This document shows, one piece after another, positions 1 to 7,149 of a stretch of 8,589 nt of DNA. Within the stretch, counting starts at the first letter, position 1. Each line of letters starts with the position of its first letter. The notes under the pieces are model-generated. The model ran no database searches and was not told the origin of the DNA. It saw only the letters and a list, made by a program, of their open reading frames with translations. A program made the position numbers and the translations under genes. Location of the stretch: assembly GCA_903822375.1 (NCBI GenBank), contig CAIJOU010000927.1:1-8589 (forward strand), given 5' to 3'. The DNA comes from Candidatus Hydrogenedentota bacterium (GTDB lineage Bacteria; Hydrogenedentota; Hydrogenedentia; Hydrogenedentales; CAITNO01).

Positions 1-1668
1 CAAATCCGCGCCTGGGTGCCCGGTTGCTCCACGGGCGAGGAGGCCTATTCGCTTGCCATCGTACTGCGCGAGGCCTTTGAAAAGGCCCGTCCGCGGGGAC
101 GGTTCACCTTCCACATCTTTGCGACAGACCTGGATCGGGATGCGGTTGACCGGGCCCGTCAGGGCCAGTATCCGGCCAACATTTCGGCGGATGTATCTCC
201 GGAGCGCCTGCACCGGCACTTCGTAAAGGAAGGCGACGGTTACCGGGTCAGCCGGGAGATACGCGAAATGGTCGTGCTGGCCCCGCAGAACGTGCTTATG
301 GATCCCCCCTTCACCAAGCTGGACATTCTTTCCTGCCGAAACCTGATGATCTATCTTTCATCGGAAGCGCAGAAACAACTCCTGAAAGTGTTTCATTACA
401 GCCTGAACCCCGACGGCATCCTGTTCCTCGGAAGTTCGGAAACGGTGGGCGGCCTTTCGAGCCATTTTGAAGCCCTCGACAGCAAGTGCCGTCTGTACCG
501 GCGCAAAAAGTCCGTTGACCGGATGGAATTGGTGGATTTCCCCTCCACTTTCTTCAATACCGCCCCGGCAAGGACCAAAGGGAATGCCGTTCCCAGTCAG
601 GCGGGCAATTTGCAGACGCTGGCCGACCAGCTCCTGCTGGCGCGATTTTCCCCCGCCAACGTGCTGGTCAATGACAAGGGCGACATTCTGTACGTCGGCG
701 GGCGGACCGGAAAATATCTGGAGCCGGCCGCGGGCAGGGCCAACTGGAACATCCTTGCCATGGCACGGGAGGGCCTGCGGCACGTGCTCGCGAGCGCCTT
801 CCGCGAGGCATTGCGCAAGGGTACGGCCGTTACGGTTTCGGACGTGAGCGTTGAGGGCGGAAAAGAGCATGTGGACGTCTTGGTTGAGCCGCTTGAGACA
901 CCAGAGGCCCTGTCCGGAACGCTGCTGGTCATCTTCACCGAACGGACTGCGGCTCCGGAGAAGAAGGCGACAGGCCGTGCCGGAAAACCGGGGACCAGGA
1001 AGGGCGGCGACACCGGCGTGGAGCAGGAACTTGAACGCCTGCACCGGGAATTGCAGACAAACCGCGCGGAAATGCAGAACTCGCAGGAGGAACTGCGGTC
1101 CGTCGTTGAGGAACTTCAATCGGCCAATGAGGAGTTCCAGTCCGCCAACGAGGAATTCCAGTCAACCAACGAGGAACTGACCACCTCCAAGGAAGAACTG
1201 CAGTCTCTCAACGAGGAACTGCAAACCGTCAATACGGAACTGCAGTCGAAGCTGGACGAGCTTTCCCGGTCGAACAACGACATGCGAAACCTGCTCGACA
1301 GCACGGATATCGCCACCGTGTTTCTGGATGCGGCGCTCAACATACGGCGCTTCACCGCGCAAACCGCGCGCATCATCAAGCTCATACCGGGGGATGTCGG
1401 CCGGCCCATCACGGACATCTCGACGGACCTGATCTATGCCGAACTGTCCGAAGACGCGGAATCGGTGCTGCGGACACTGGTGCCTGTGGAGAGACAGGTC
1501 TCGACACGGGACGGGCGCTGGTTTGGCGCGCGCATCATGCCGTACCGGACCCTCGACAACGTGATTGACGGCGTGGTGATCACCTTTGCGGACATCACGC
1601 ATTCCAAGGAACTGGAGGCGGAATTGCGCAAGAACCAGCGGGCACCGGCGAAAACACGGAAGAAGTAG
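1..1668 (+). CDS. CheB/CheR-type fusion: CheR methyltransferase, PAS, coiled coil, PAS (5' partial)
   Basis: The reading frame is open to the left edge, so the start and any CheB methylesterase domain lie outside the window. Residues are numbered from the Met codon at 16, which is internal. Residues 3-9 (GCSTGEE) are the SAM-binding motif I of CheR methyltransferases. They are followed by ATDLDRDAV at 36-44 and the PPF...LSCRNLMIYL block at 97-114, all diagnostic of CheR, which methylates chemoreceptor glutamates. Residues ~200-310 look like a degenerate PAS domain. Residues 335-420 form a strong heptad coiled coil of EELQSxN type. Residues ~422-530 are a PAS domain of the kind that ends CheB/CheR fusions. 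The protein stops there with no histidine kinase domain, followed by a short basic tail (APAKTRKK). The order is typical of CheB-CheR-PAS fusions, which probably act as stand-alone sensory adaptors and not classical chemotaxis enzymes. A hybrid kinase gene lies 374 bp downstream on the same strand. The family call is secure; the signal is unknown. Confidence 0.93.
   Translation, partial: QIRAWVPGCSTGEEAYSLAIVLREAFEKARPRGRFTFHIFATDLDRDAVDRARQGQYPANISADVSPERLHRHFVKEGDGYRVSREIREMVVLAPQNVLMDPPFTKLDILSCRNLMIYLSSEAQKQLLKVFHYSLNPDGILFLGSSETVGGLSSHFEALDSKCRLYRRKKSVDRMELVDFPSTFFNTAPARTKGNAVPSQAGNLQTLADQLLLARFSPANVLVNDKGDILYVGGRTGKYLEPAAGRANWNILAMAREGLRHVLASAFREALRKGTAVTVSDVSVEGGKEHVDVLVEPLETPEALSGTLLVIFTERTAAPEKKATGRAGKPGTRKGGDTGVEQELERLHRELQTNRAEMQNSQEELRSVVEELQSANEEFQSANEEFQSTNEELTTSKEELQSLNEELQTVNTELQSKLDELSRSNNDMRNLLDSTDIATVFLDAALNIRRFTAQTARIIKLIPGDVGRPITDISTDLIYAELSEDAESVLRTLVPVERQVSTRDGRWFGARIMPYRTLDNVIDGVVITFADITHSKELEAELRKNQRAPAKTRKK
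1087..1263 (+). repeat. Heptad coiled-coil repeat inside the CheB/CheR-type gene
   Basis: Nine consecutive 7-residue units begin with [E/T/D]-E-[L/F], giving a 21-bp period in the DNA. Successive units read EELRSVV, EELQSAN, EEFQSAN, EEFQSTN, EELTTSK, EELQSLN, EELQTVN, TELQSKL and DEL. Such helices link the methyltransferase and PAS parts in CheB/CheR fusions and probably make a parallel dimer that passes signals. The repeat is a normal family feature, though its DNA regularity makes it prone to copy-number change. Confidence 0.85.
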
Positions 1669-1681
1669 CGGGCGCCCCCGC
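1668..1681 (+). terminator. Possible short GC hairpin at the CheB/CheR-type stop codon
   Basis: GCGGG (1668-1672) and CCCGC (1677-1681) can pair around a 4-nt loop, overlapping the last base of the stop codon. No T run follows, so it does not look like a standard intrinsic terminator. In GC-rich DNA this could be chance. Confidence 0.15.
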
Positions 1682-1745
1682 CTGTGGCCCCTGCACAAGT
1701 ATTCGGCACGGACTGACGGCCTGAGACGGCTGTCCCGCATGAGAG

Positions 1746-1751
1746 TATAAT
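1746..1751 (+). promoter_or_regulatory. Candidate sigma-70 -10 box (TATAAT)
   Basis: A perfect TATAAT stands out in a GC-rich intergenic stretch. The best -35 candidate is CTGAGA at 1721-1726, a 4/6 match to TTGACA with a long 19-nt spacer, so the promoter would be imperfect. If real, transcription would begin near 1758 and give the hybrid kinase a leader of about 285 nt containing several inverted repeats. The strand and position fit a kinase promoter. Nothing else supports it. Confidence 0.35.
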
Positions 1752-1755
1752 AGAT

Positions 1756-1911
1756 ATGGTCAGCACGGGCCCGTCCATCGGGAAACGGGACAAACCGTCA
1801 TTGGCAGATGAGGCCGATGCCGCCGCACCGGAAAGGCATGATTTCGCGAACAAGTATGTTAACTTGAAAACGCGGGACGTGCGCGTTTCGGCCCCGGCAG
1901 AGCGAAGCTGA
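1756..1911 (+). CDS. Possible small ORF, 51 residues, unrecognised
   Basis: ATG at 1756 opens a 51-codon frame ending at TGA 1909-1911. The product is charged and hydrophilic, beginning MVSTGPSIGKRDK and ending VSAPAERS, with no signal peptide, membrane segment or motif I recognise. No Shine-Dalgarno sequence precedes it, and the TATAAT box sits so close that a transcript from it would be nearly leaderless. The third codon position is fairly GC-rich but not decisively so. It overlaps the inverted repeats of the kinase leader. It is more likely non-coding leader than a gene, and is listed because the region is otherwise empty. Confidence 0.15.
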   Translation: MVSTGPSIGKRDKPSLADEADAAAPERHDFANKYVNLKTRDVRVSAPAERS

Positions 1912-1986
1912 GCCCGGAGTGGTCAGAAGGGCAAATTGCGCCCCGCCCCGAAGGGAGCAGGTGGCGGAGGGTGGATATTCCCCCTC
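1851..1986 (+). other. Inverted-repeat-rich leader upstream of the hybrid kinase
   Basis: Successive inverted repeats fill this stretch. CAAGT (1851-1855) pairs with ACTTG (1862-1866). AAACGCG (1868-1874) pairs perfectly with CGCGTTT (1882-1888). CCGGC (1894-1898) pairs with GCC/GG (1912-1917) around an inner AGC-GAA-GCT hairpin. CCGCC (1943-1947) pairs with GGCGG (1963-1967). GAGGG-T-GGA (1967-1975) pairs with TCC-CCCTC (1979-1986) around a TAT triloop, giving eight base pairs with one bulged base. The last two stems share G1967, so they compete by one base. I match this to no riboswitch class. It could be a structured 5' leader, operator sites or GC-driven chance. Confidence 0.25.
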
Positions 1987-2030
1987 GAGCGTGGAAAAAG
2001 ATCGTTTTGCATGCCGTGAAGTGACTTGAA

Positions 2031-2036
2031 AGAAGG
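2031..2036 (+). promoter_or_regulatory. Ribosome binding site of the hybrid kinase
   Basis: AGAAGG lies 6 nt before the ATG at 2043, a good Shine-Dalgarno match and spacing. It supports 2043 as the start. Position 2777, where the second half's first ATG lies, has no comparable site. Confidence 0.7.
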
Positions 2037-2042
2037 CAAGAC

Positions 2043-2903
2043 ATGAAGCAGGACAAAGTCAATCCGCCACCCGACGGTGAAATGCGTGACCGCGCCGAAA
2101 AGCAGGTGGGCACGAACACCCCGAGACCGCACGCCACCGCCGGTTCGGAGGAAGACACACGGTTGCTGCATGAATTGCGGGTTCACCAGGTTGAACTGGA
2201 AATGCAGAATGAGGAACTCCGGGATGCCCGGCTGGCCATGGAGGCGGCGCTGGAGAAGTATGCCGACCTCTACGATTTTGCCCCTGTGGGCTATTTCTCG
2301 CTGGACGACAAGGGGGTCGTCCTTGATGCAAATTACACTGGAAGGACCATACTGGGCACAACACATTCCCAGCTTGTGGGCCATCGGTTCAGCGTATTCC
2401 TGGCCGATCAGTCCAGGATTCGGTTCAGCGTCTTCTTGGGAGAGCTGTTTGCCGGCAAGCAGAAAGTGGTATGCGAGGCGGCGCTCTGGGGGGGGCCGCC
2501 GCATGTCCAATGGGTGCGCATTCATGGCAGCACCGTAAAGGTGCAGGAGAATGAACCGCGCCGCTGCCGCATTGCCGTCACGGACATCACCGAACTCAAG
2601 GAGGCGGAGCGGGAACAGGGGATGCTGCACGCGCAACTGCAGCAGACGCAGCATCTGGAAAGTCTGAGCCTGCTGGCCGGCGGCATCGCCCATGATTTTA
2701 ACAACCTGCTGATGGCGATATCCGGCAACGCGGGACTGGCGCTGGAGGAGATAGCTGAAAACTCCCGGCGCGGCCCATGGTGCAGGAAATTGTCGCCGTG
2801 GCCGGACGGGCTGCGGACCTGTGCGCCCAAATGCTTGCCTATGCCGGAAAAGGGCCGCTCCGGATGGCTTCTTTGGACCTTTCCAAGATGGCGGCCGAAA
2901 TGA
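2043..2903 (+). CDS. Hybrid sensor histidine kinase, N-terminal part: PAS and dimerisation/H-box (frameshifted)
   Basis: This is the sensory half of a kinase broken by a frameshift. Residues 41-60 contain the conserved helix LLHELRVHQVELEMQNEELR, common at the N-terminus of PAS kinases. Residues ~70-185 are a PAS domain, with the core YDFAPVGYFSLDDKG at 77-91 and a closing DITELKEAER at 181-190. Residues 205-223 carry the H-box LAGGIAHDFNNLL, with His217 the predicted autophosphorylation site. The HDFNN form marks a well-known histidine kinase subclass. There is no signal peptide or membrane segment, so the sensor is probably cytoplasmic. Homology is lost after Ser241. The remaining residues to the stop at 2903 are out of frame and rich in Pro, Trp and Arg. 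As written, the product has no ATPase domain and could not autophosphorylate. Confidence 0.88.
   Translation: MKQDKVNPPPDGEMRDRAEKQVGTNTPRPHATAGSEEDTRLLHELRVHQVELEMQNEELRDARLAMEAALEKYADLYDFAPVGYFSLDDKGVVLDANYTGRTILGTTHSQLVGHRFSVFLADQSRIRFSVFLGELFAGKQKVVCEAALWGGPPHVQWVRIHGSTVKVQENEPRRCRIAVTDITELKEAEREQGMLHAQLQQTQHLESLSLLAGGIAHDFNNLLMAISGNAGLALEEIAENSRRGPWCRKLSPWPDGLRTCAPKCLPMPEKGRSGWLLWTFPRWRPK
2764..2766 (+). other. Single-base frameshift site in the kinase gene
   Basis: The kinase moves from the frame of 2043 to the frame of 2777 here. Adding one C to the CCC run turns the local translation into NSPARPMVQEI, which restores the normal spacing between the H-box helix and the next helix. It also joins 241 + 4 + 333 residues into a continuous 578-residue protein. 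A -1 ribosomal slip would give the same protein, but the bases around the site do not form a canonical X-XXY-YYZ slippery heptamer. A lost C, by sequencing error or real mutation, is the simpler reading. Confidence 0.85.
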
Positions 2904-3778
2904 GCAGTCTGCTGACCGCCTCCATCTCCAAGAAAAGCGTGATATCCTGCCGCCTATTTGAGAATCTCCCGCCGGTACAGGCGGATGCGGGCCAAATTCG
3001 GCAGGTGTTGATGAATCTAATCGTAAACGCCGCAGAAGCCCTCGGTGAAAGCGGCGGCTCCATTTCCATCAGCACCGGCGTCAGGAACTGCAGCCGCGAA
3101 TATCTCAGCAGGTCACTGGCCGCGACGCCGCTCAAGGAAGGGCCTTATGTCTGCCTGGAAGTGGCCGACACGGGGTGCGGCATGACCCGGGAGATCGTGG
3201 GAAAGATGTTTGACCCGTTCTTTTCCACAAAAGCGCCCGGCAAGGGCCTGGGGCTTTCGACGGTAATGGGCACCATCCAGACCCATGCCGGCGGAATTTG
3301 CGTCGACAGCGAGCCGGATCGGGGCACCACGGTCACCCTGCTCTTCCCCCCTGCCCAGGCAACAGAAACGCCCGTACCGGCGCCGTCAAAATCCAGGAAC
3401 CTGTTCAAGGGAAAGGGGGCGGTGCTTCTGGTGGACGACGAGGAGAGCGTCCGGATGGTGTGCCGGCACATGCTGCAGCACCTTGGTCTGGAAGTGATGC
3501 TCGCCAGTGACGGGCGCGAAGCATTGGCTCTTTTCAGCAAACACCACGGTACAATTCGGTGCGTGCTGCTTGATTTTGTCATGCCGCACCTCAATGGGGA
3601 GGAAACCTTTCATGAACTGCGAAAGATTGACCCCAAAGCCCGCGTGATCCTGAGCAGCGGATACCTGTTGGACGATGTCATGGCCCGTTTCGAGGGGCAG
3701 GGGCTGGCCGGTTTCATCCACAAGCCCTACCTGCAGGATCAGCTTGTGGAGGTCCTGAAGAAGGTTTTCGCCGAATAG
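2777..3778 (+). CDS. Hybrid sensor histidine kinase, C-terminal part: HATPase and receiver (frameshifted)
   Basis: This continues the kinase that starts at 2043. True in-frame homology begins at about 2766, before the ATG at 2777, which has no Shine-Dalgarno site and is probably not a start. Numbering from 2777, residues 1-25 complete the dimerisation helices. The ATP-binding domain shows the N-box (LMNLIVNAAEALG, 78-90), G1 (DTGCGM, 131-136), F-box (FDPFFSTK, 145-152) and G2 (GKGLGLS, 155-161). After a linker, a receiver domain covers ~214-330, with the acidic pair in VDDEE (219-223), phosphoacceptor Asp266 in LLDFVMP and Lys316 in HKPY. All catalytic residues look intact. A hybrid with a C-terminal receiver would feed a phosphorelay or be self-contained. 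No HPt domain or DNA-binding output is in the window. The gene ends 100 bp from the convergent Ig-repeat gene. Confidence 0.88.
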   Translation: MVQEIVAVAGRAADLCAQMLAYAGKGPLRMASLDLSKMAAEMSSLLTASISKKSVISCRLFENLPPVQADAGQIRQVLMNLIVNAAEALGESGGSISISTGVRNCSREYLSRSLAATPLKEGPYVCLEVADTGCGMTREIVGKMFDPFFSTKAPGKGLGLSTVMGTIQTHAGGICVDSEPDRGTTVTLLFPPAQATETPVPAPSKSRNLFKGKGAVLLVDDEESVRMVCRHMLQHLGLEVMLASDGREALALFSKHHGTIRCVLLDFVMPHLNGEETFHELRKIDPKARVILSSGYLLDDVMARFEGQGLAGFIHKPYLQDQLVEVLKKVFAE

Positions 3779-3843
3779 CTCGGAACGAACATGGGCGCGG
3801 GGAAAACCGCATCAAACAGAAACCCGACCGGCGTCCCCGGGGG

Positions 3844-3863
3844 AATGCCCATCGGGCCACATT
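3844..3863. terminator. Weak hairpin between convergent genes
   Basis: AATG-CCC (3844-3850) can pair with GGG (3854-3856) and CATT (3860-3863), with CCA (3857-3859) bulged and an ATC loop. It lies between the convergent kinase and Ig-repeat genes, where a bidirectional terminator is expected. The T run is only three long on the plus strand, and the stem is imperfect. A CCCCGGGGG stretch just upstream is also self-complementary. Confidence 0.2.
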
Positions 3864-3878
3864 TGTAGGCTATTTCGA

Positions 3879-6800
3879 CTATTTCATCCTGGAAACGCGC
3901 CATCCCGCCATGATCATGAGGGTTCCCAGAGCGACCAAACTGACGGCGTCGGCGGCCGGCATATTCTGAGCCACTGTCAGCACGGCTTCCTGCGATTGAA
4001 CCATGTCTTTGTTGGCGTCGAGAATTTCCACTGAATACGTGCCGGAATCTCCCCCACCGAGGTCGGTCAGCGTGTAGCTGGTATCGGTGGCATCCTCAAT
4101 TGCCACGCCGTTCTTCCTCCACTGGTAGGTCAGCGGGGCATACCCGCCGGTCGCGGCAACGGTGAAGGTGTAAGACTGCTGGGCCTGCACGTCGGCGCTG
4201 GCAGGCTGAAGCAGGACCTGTATGCGGTTCTCCACGCGCAGTGCCACGCGGCCGCATTCATGCACAGCCCCGTCGTAGCTCGCCTCGCACCAGTATTCAC
4301 CGCGGTTGTTTGCCGTCAGGCTTGGCAGGGTCCAGGCAGACCCCGTCGGACCGTCAGGATTCATCGCATTCCATTTCCATCGGTAGGTCACCCCGGACGC
4401 GCCGCAGTTTGCCGCCGCGGTGAAGGTTTGCGCATCACCCACGTACTTCCACGCCGCCGAAGGCGCCTGCGTGAACCACGGTTGCTGCCAATTGTAAACG
4501 TGGCACACGGGCGACACCTGGCCGCCAAAATGGTTGTTCAACTGGTCCGTGACACTGCTGTCAACGTGGATGGCCACCGTCCCGTCAGCGTTCGGATCCG
4601 TCAGTGTCACCGTGACGGTATATGCCGGGTCTGCCCCCGTGATGGCAACCGTTCCGTCCAAGCCCACGACGCTTACGGCGTCGGGAATGAATGTCGGCGC
4701 CACCTGGCTGTTAAACGTCACGCTGAACACGACCCGGTCCGCGCAGGTTTCCACCGGTGAAGTCAGAAGCATTTGGGCTGTCAACGCATTTGGGTCCAGC
4801 GTAATCGTGCTGGAAATTGTCTCGACTGAGACGTTACCGGCCGCATCCTTGAATTGGACGTACGCGGTCTTCAGGCCATTGCCCGGCTCCAAGGTCCACG
4901 CTTTGGCTTCCGCTGCCGCCTCCCAATCGCTCCAAATCGACCCGTCGTTGCTGAATTGCATCTGTGTCACGCCCGAACCCAGGCCGTCTTCCGGCGCCGG
5001 CGCGAGTGTCACGCTTGTAGAGTTGCAGAACTGCGCGCCGCCGTCGATGACAACCGTGCCAGTCGGCGGCGCGGTGTCCAGTGTGATGTCGTCGGTGATG
5101 TCGGCTGAGGAAACATACTCCGCGGCGTCCCTGAATTGAACGTGTACGGTCTTCACGCCGTCACCGCCGGGGAGGATCCAGACCTTCGTTCCGGCCGCCG
5201 GCTCCCAACCGCTCCAAGTCGAGCCGTCGTCGCTGAACTGCATCTCCGTCACGCCGGAACCCTGTCCGTCATCCGGCTTCAGCACCAGCGTAACGCCCAT
5301 TGTGTTGCAGAACTCGGTCCCGTCGTTGATTGAAACCATGCCGGTCGGCGGCGCGGTGTCCAGCGTGATTGCGTCCGAGATGCCGGTTGTGGAGATGTTG
5401 CCCGCGGCGTCCATGAATTGGACGTGCACGGTCTTCACGCCGTCACCACCGGGGAGGGTCCAGGCCCTGCCGACGGTGAAGCTTTCCCAACCGCTCCACG
5501 CCGAACCGTCCTCACTGAACCGCATTCGCGCCACGCCGGAGCCCGACCCGTCATCGGTCAGGAGCGTCAATGCTGCATCCGTCGACAGGGCGTATGGGGC
5601 GCCGCCATTGATGGCAATTGACCCTGTGGGCGCGACCGTGTCAACAGTCACGGTGGCACTGCCCGCGTTTGACCAGTTGCCTGCGGCGTCCCTTTCGCGC
5701 ACTTCGATCACGTGGGGCCCATCCTCCACGGAAGAGGCGGTGTAGCTTGTCTCGGTTGTTTCTGCCGACCAGCCAGCACCATCGAAATCATAGATATAGA
5801 TACCCGCCCCGCCGCCACCAGACACCCAGGTCCATGTCAGCCTGCCGCTGCTTGTCGGCGTTGACGGACCGCTCACCTTTGGTGGATTGGGCCCGGACCT
5901 CTCGGAAACAGCCGTAAAGTAGTTGGACGCCGTGTTGCCGTTGCCCGCGGCGTCTTGGGCGGCGCCCGCGTTGACCTGACAGGTGACCGGGCCGTCCACG
6001 GCGGGCGTTACCGGAAGCGTGTACGGCCCAGCGCCGGAGCCTGCGAGCACGCCCTTTGCGCCGTTCGTCACCGTGATCCCGGATTCGGTCAGCCCCGTCA
6101 CCGGTTCTGTAAACGTTATGGAAAAGTCGAACGAACCGGCGTTTGTCGGCGTTTCAGGACCAGACACAGCACAGCCCGGCAATGTTCCGACGGCTCCGCC
6201 CGCATGTGTCTTTGTGTTGTCCGGCGGCCCGCCAATGGGGGTGCCCGATGCATCCTGAATGTTGCTCACGGTAATGGTGATGTCGCCGCCATAATGCATC
6301 TCTCCCGAGTTCCACGTCAGGCGATATTGTCTGCCGCTGACGAAGGCCACTGCGTCAGGAGTGGGCGCAAGCGTTCCCTGCCCCGTGCCCGAAAGCGCAT
6401 AGTTGGATGCCGTGCCCGCGGCACTTCCCATGGTGCTGTTGAATGTGACAAGGACGCTCTGGCCGGTCTCAACGGACACTGCCGAAAGTGCGGGACCGGC
6501 GGCGACCCCGGCAACCAGCACATCATCAATGTTCCAGCCGAACGACTTCGACCCCATGCTCGAACTCGGCCCCATGACCCAGCCCACCAGCACGTTCGGC
6601 TGATTGTCCGCAACGGCAGAGATGTCATAGGTGCAGAATACCCAGCCCGTGTCCTTTACCGCCGCCGTGGCCGCCCACACAATCGTCGAGGTCACCGCAT
6701 TGTCGTTCGACACACGGACAGAAGCGCCGTCAACACCGGACATTCCCATCTTTGTGACGCCGAGGTAGCGCCAAAAGCTCAGCGTAACATGGGTGTATCC

Positions 6801-7118
6801 CACGCAGTTGAAACTTGGCGTGACGGCATATTGCTCGGCCATTCCCGATTCGTAGTTGCCGCCCAGCTTGTAACCTATCCATGCATCCGGGCCCGTATGG
6901 GCCGTGGTCGGGTCCGGCGAGGCTCCCGCCCCGTAGGCCCACGACCCGGTGAGGGTCCAGCCCGGATCGGTGGACATGTCGGCCGAGTAGAGCGTCGTCT
7001 GCGCTCCGGCAAACCCGCATGCGGCCACAAGCACACACAGAAACAGCATGCCCGCCGGGAGAGGCCGCCTGCGTGCGGTTTCTTTGGCACTGAAACGGCT
7101 TTCTTGCGTCATCATCAC
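3879..7118 (-). CDS. Large secreted Ig-repeat surface protein with C-terminal anchor-like segment
   Basis: This 1079-residue exported protein has no visible enzyme motif and is probably an adhesin or surface-layer component. The signal peptide is residues 1-39: a basic RRR n-region, hydrophobic MLFLCVLVAAC, and likely cleavage after AGA. VAAC also fits a lipobox, so a lipoprotein is possible. Residues ~41-204 resemble MAM/jelly-roll domains that end in FGWNIDDVLVAG. Residues 209-305 look SbsA-Ig-like, 312-403 are another Ig-like unit, and 410-492 are FN3-like. Residues 494-775 are three exact 94-residue repeats, ~778-875 an Ig-like unit, and 876-963 and 965-1050 Ig domains with YRWKW...EYWC and YQWRKNG...DSGTYSV cores. 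Residues 1053-1079 (MPAAD, hydrophobic stretch, WRVSRMK) form a C-terminal anchor or sorting-like tail. The start is GTG 7118 or ATG 7115/7112, all served by one Shine-Dalgarno site. The multicopper oxidase gene lies 81 bp upstream, suggesting co-transcription. Confidence 0.88.
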   Translation of the reverse strand: MMMTQESRFSAKETARRRPLPAGMLFLCVLVAACGFAGAQTTLYSADMSTDPGWTLTGSWAYGAGASPDPTTAHTGPDAWIGYKLGGNYESGMAEQYAVTPSFNCVGYTHVTLSFWRYLGVTKMGMSGVDGASVRVSNDNAVTSTIVWAATAAVKDTGWVFCTYDISAVADNQPNVLVGWVMGPSSSMGSKSFGWNIDDVLVAGVAAGPALSAVSVETGQSVLVTFNSTMGSAAGTASNYALSGTGQGTLAPTPDAVAFVSGRQYRLTWNSGEMHYGGDITITVSNIQDASGTPIGGPPDNTKTHAGGAVGTLPGCAVSGPETPTNAGSFDFSITFTEPVTGLTESGITVTNGAKGVLAGSGAGPYTLPVTPAVDGPVTCQVNAGAAQDAAGNGNTASNYFTAVSERSGPNPPKVSGPSTPTSSGRLTWTWVSGGGGAGIYIYDFDGAGWSAETTETSYTASSVEDGPHVIEVRERDAAGNWSNAGSATVTVDTVAPTGSIAINGGAPYALSTDAALTLLTDDGSGSGVARMRFSEDGSAWSGWESFTVGRAWTLPGGDGVKTVHVQFMDAAGNISTTGISDAITLDTAPPTGMVSINDGTEFCNTMGVTLVLKPDDGQGSGVTEMQFSDDGSTWSGWEPAAGTKVWILPGGDGVKTVHVQFRDAAEYVSSADITDDITLDTAPPTGTVVIDGGAQFCNSTSVTLAPAPEDGLGSGVTQMQFSNDGSIWSDWEAAAEAKAWTLEPGNGLKTAYVQFKDAAGNVSVETISSTITLDPNALTAQMLLTSPVETCADRVVFSVTFNSQVAPTFIPDAVSVVGLDGTVAITGADPAYTVTVTLTDPNADGTVAIHVDSSVTDQLNNHFGGQVSPVCHVYNWQQPWFTQAPSAAWKYVGDAQTFTAAANCGASGVTYRWKWNAMNPDGPTGSAWTLPSLTANNRGEYWCEASYDGAVHECGRVALRVENRIQVLLQPASADVQAQQSYTFTVAATGGYAPLTYQWRKNGVAIEDATDTSYTLTDLGGGDSGTYSVEILDANKDMVQSQEAVLTVAQNMPAADAVSLVALGTLMIMAGWRVSRMK
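4794..5639 (-). repeat. Three tandem 94-residue (282-bp) Ig-like repeats
   Basis: Residues 494-587, 588-681 and 682-775 of the Ig-repeat protein are three units with an exact 94-residue period and no gaps. Each runs from TxxPTG through an SGVxxMxFSxDGSxWSxWE core and a KTxxVQFxDAA core to ITLD. The DNA is also similar: 5428-5466 and 5146-5184, one period apart, differ at 3 of 39 bases. Unit 2 is degenerate at its AAGN motif, reading AAEYVS. The pattern resembles the OmpL47/Ig-like repeats of bacterial surface proteins that form elongated stalks. Confidence 0.85.
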
Positions 7119-7124
7119 TTGCCA

Positions 7125-7131
7125 CTCCCTT
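7125..7131 (-). promoter_or_regulatory. Ribosome binding site of the Ig-repeat protein
   Basis: On the minus strand the sequence reads AAGGGAG, then TGGCAA, then GTG-ATG-ATG. The spacing is 6 nt to the GTG at 7118 and 9 nt to the ATG at 7115, so both starts are feasible. They differ by one N-terminal Met and do not affect the signal peptide. Confidence 0.6.
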
Positions 7132-7149
7132 CATGGCGGTCCTTATCGG

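Noticed and set aside
358..1119. A 253-residue minus-strand frame opposite the CheB/CheR-type gene
   Set aside because: It lies fully within strongly conserved CheR and coiled-coil coding sequence on the plus strand and shows no domain of its own.
2385..2439. A direct repeat of about 19 bp (CGGTTCAGCGT...) with a 36-bp period in the PAS domain
   Set aside because: Only the RFSVFL segments match. The rest of each 36-bp unit is unrelated, so it is probably coincidence and not a duplication.
1923..2693. A 256-residue minus-strand frame over the kinase leader and PAS region
   Set aside because: It overlaps the PAS and H-box coding sequence on the opposite strand, and its translation shows no recognisable family.
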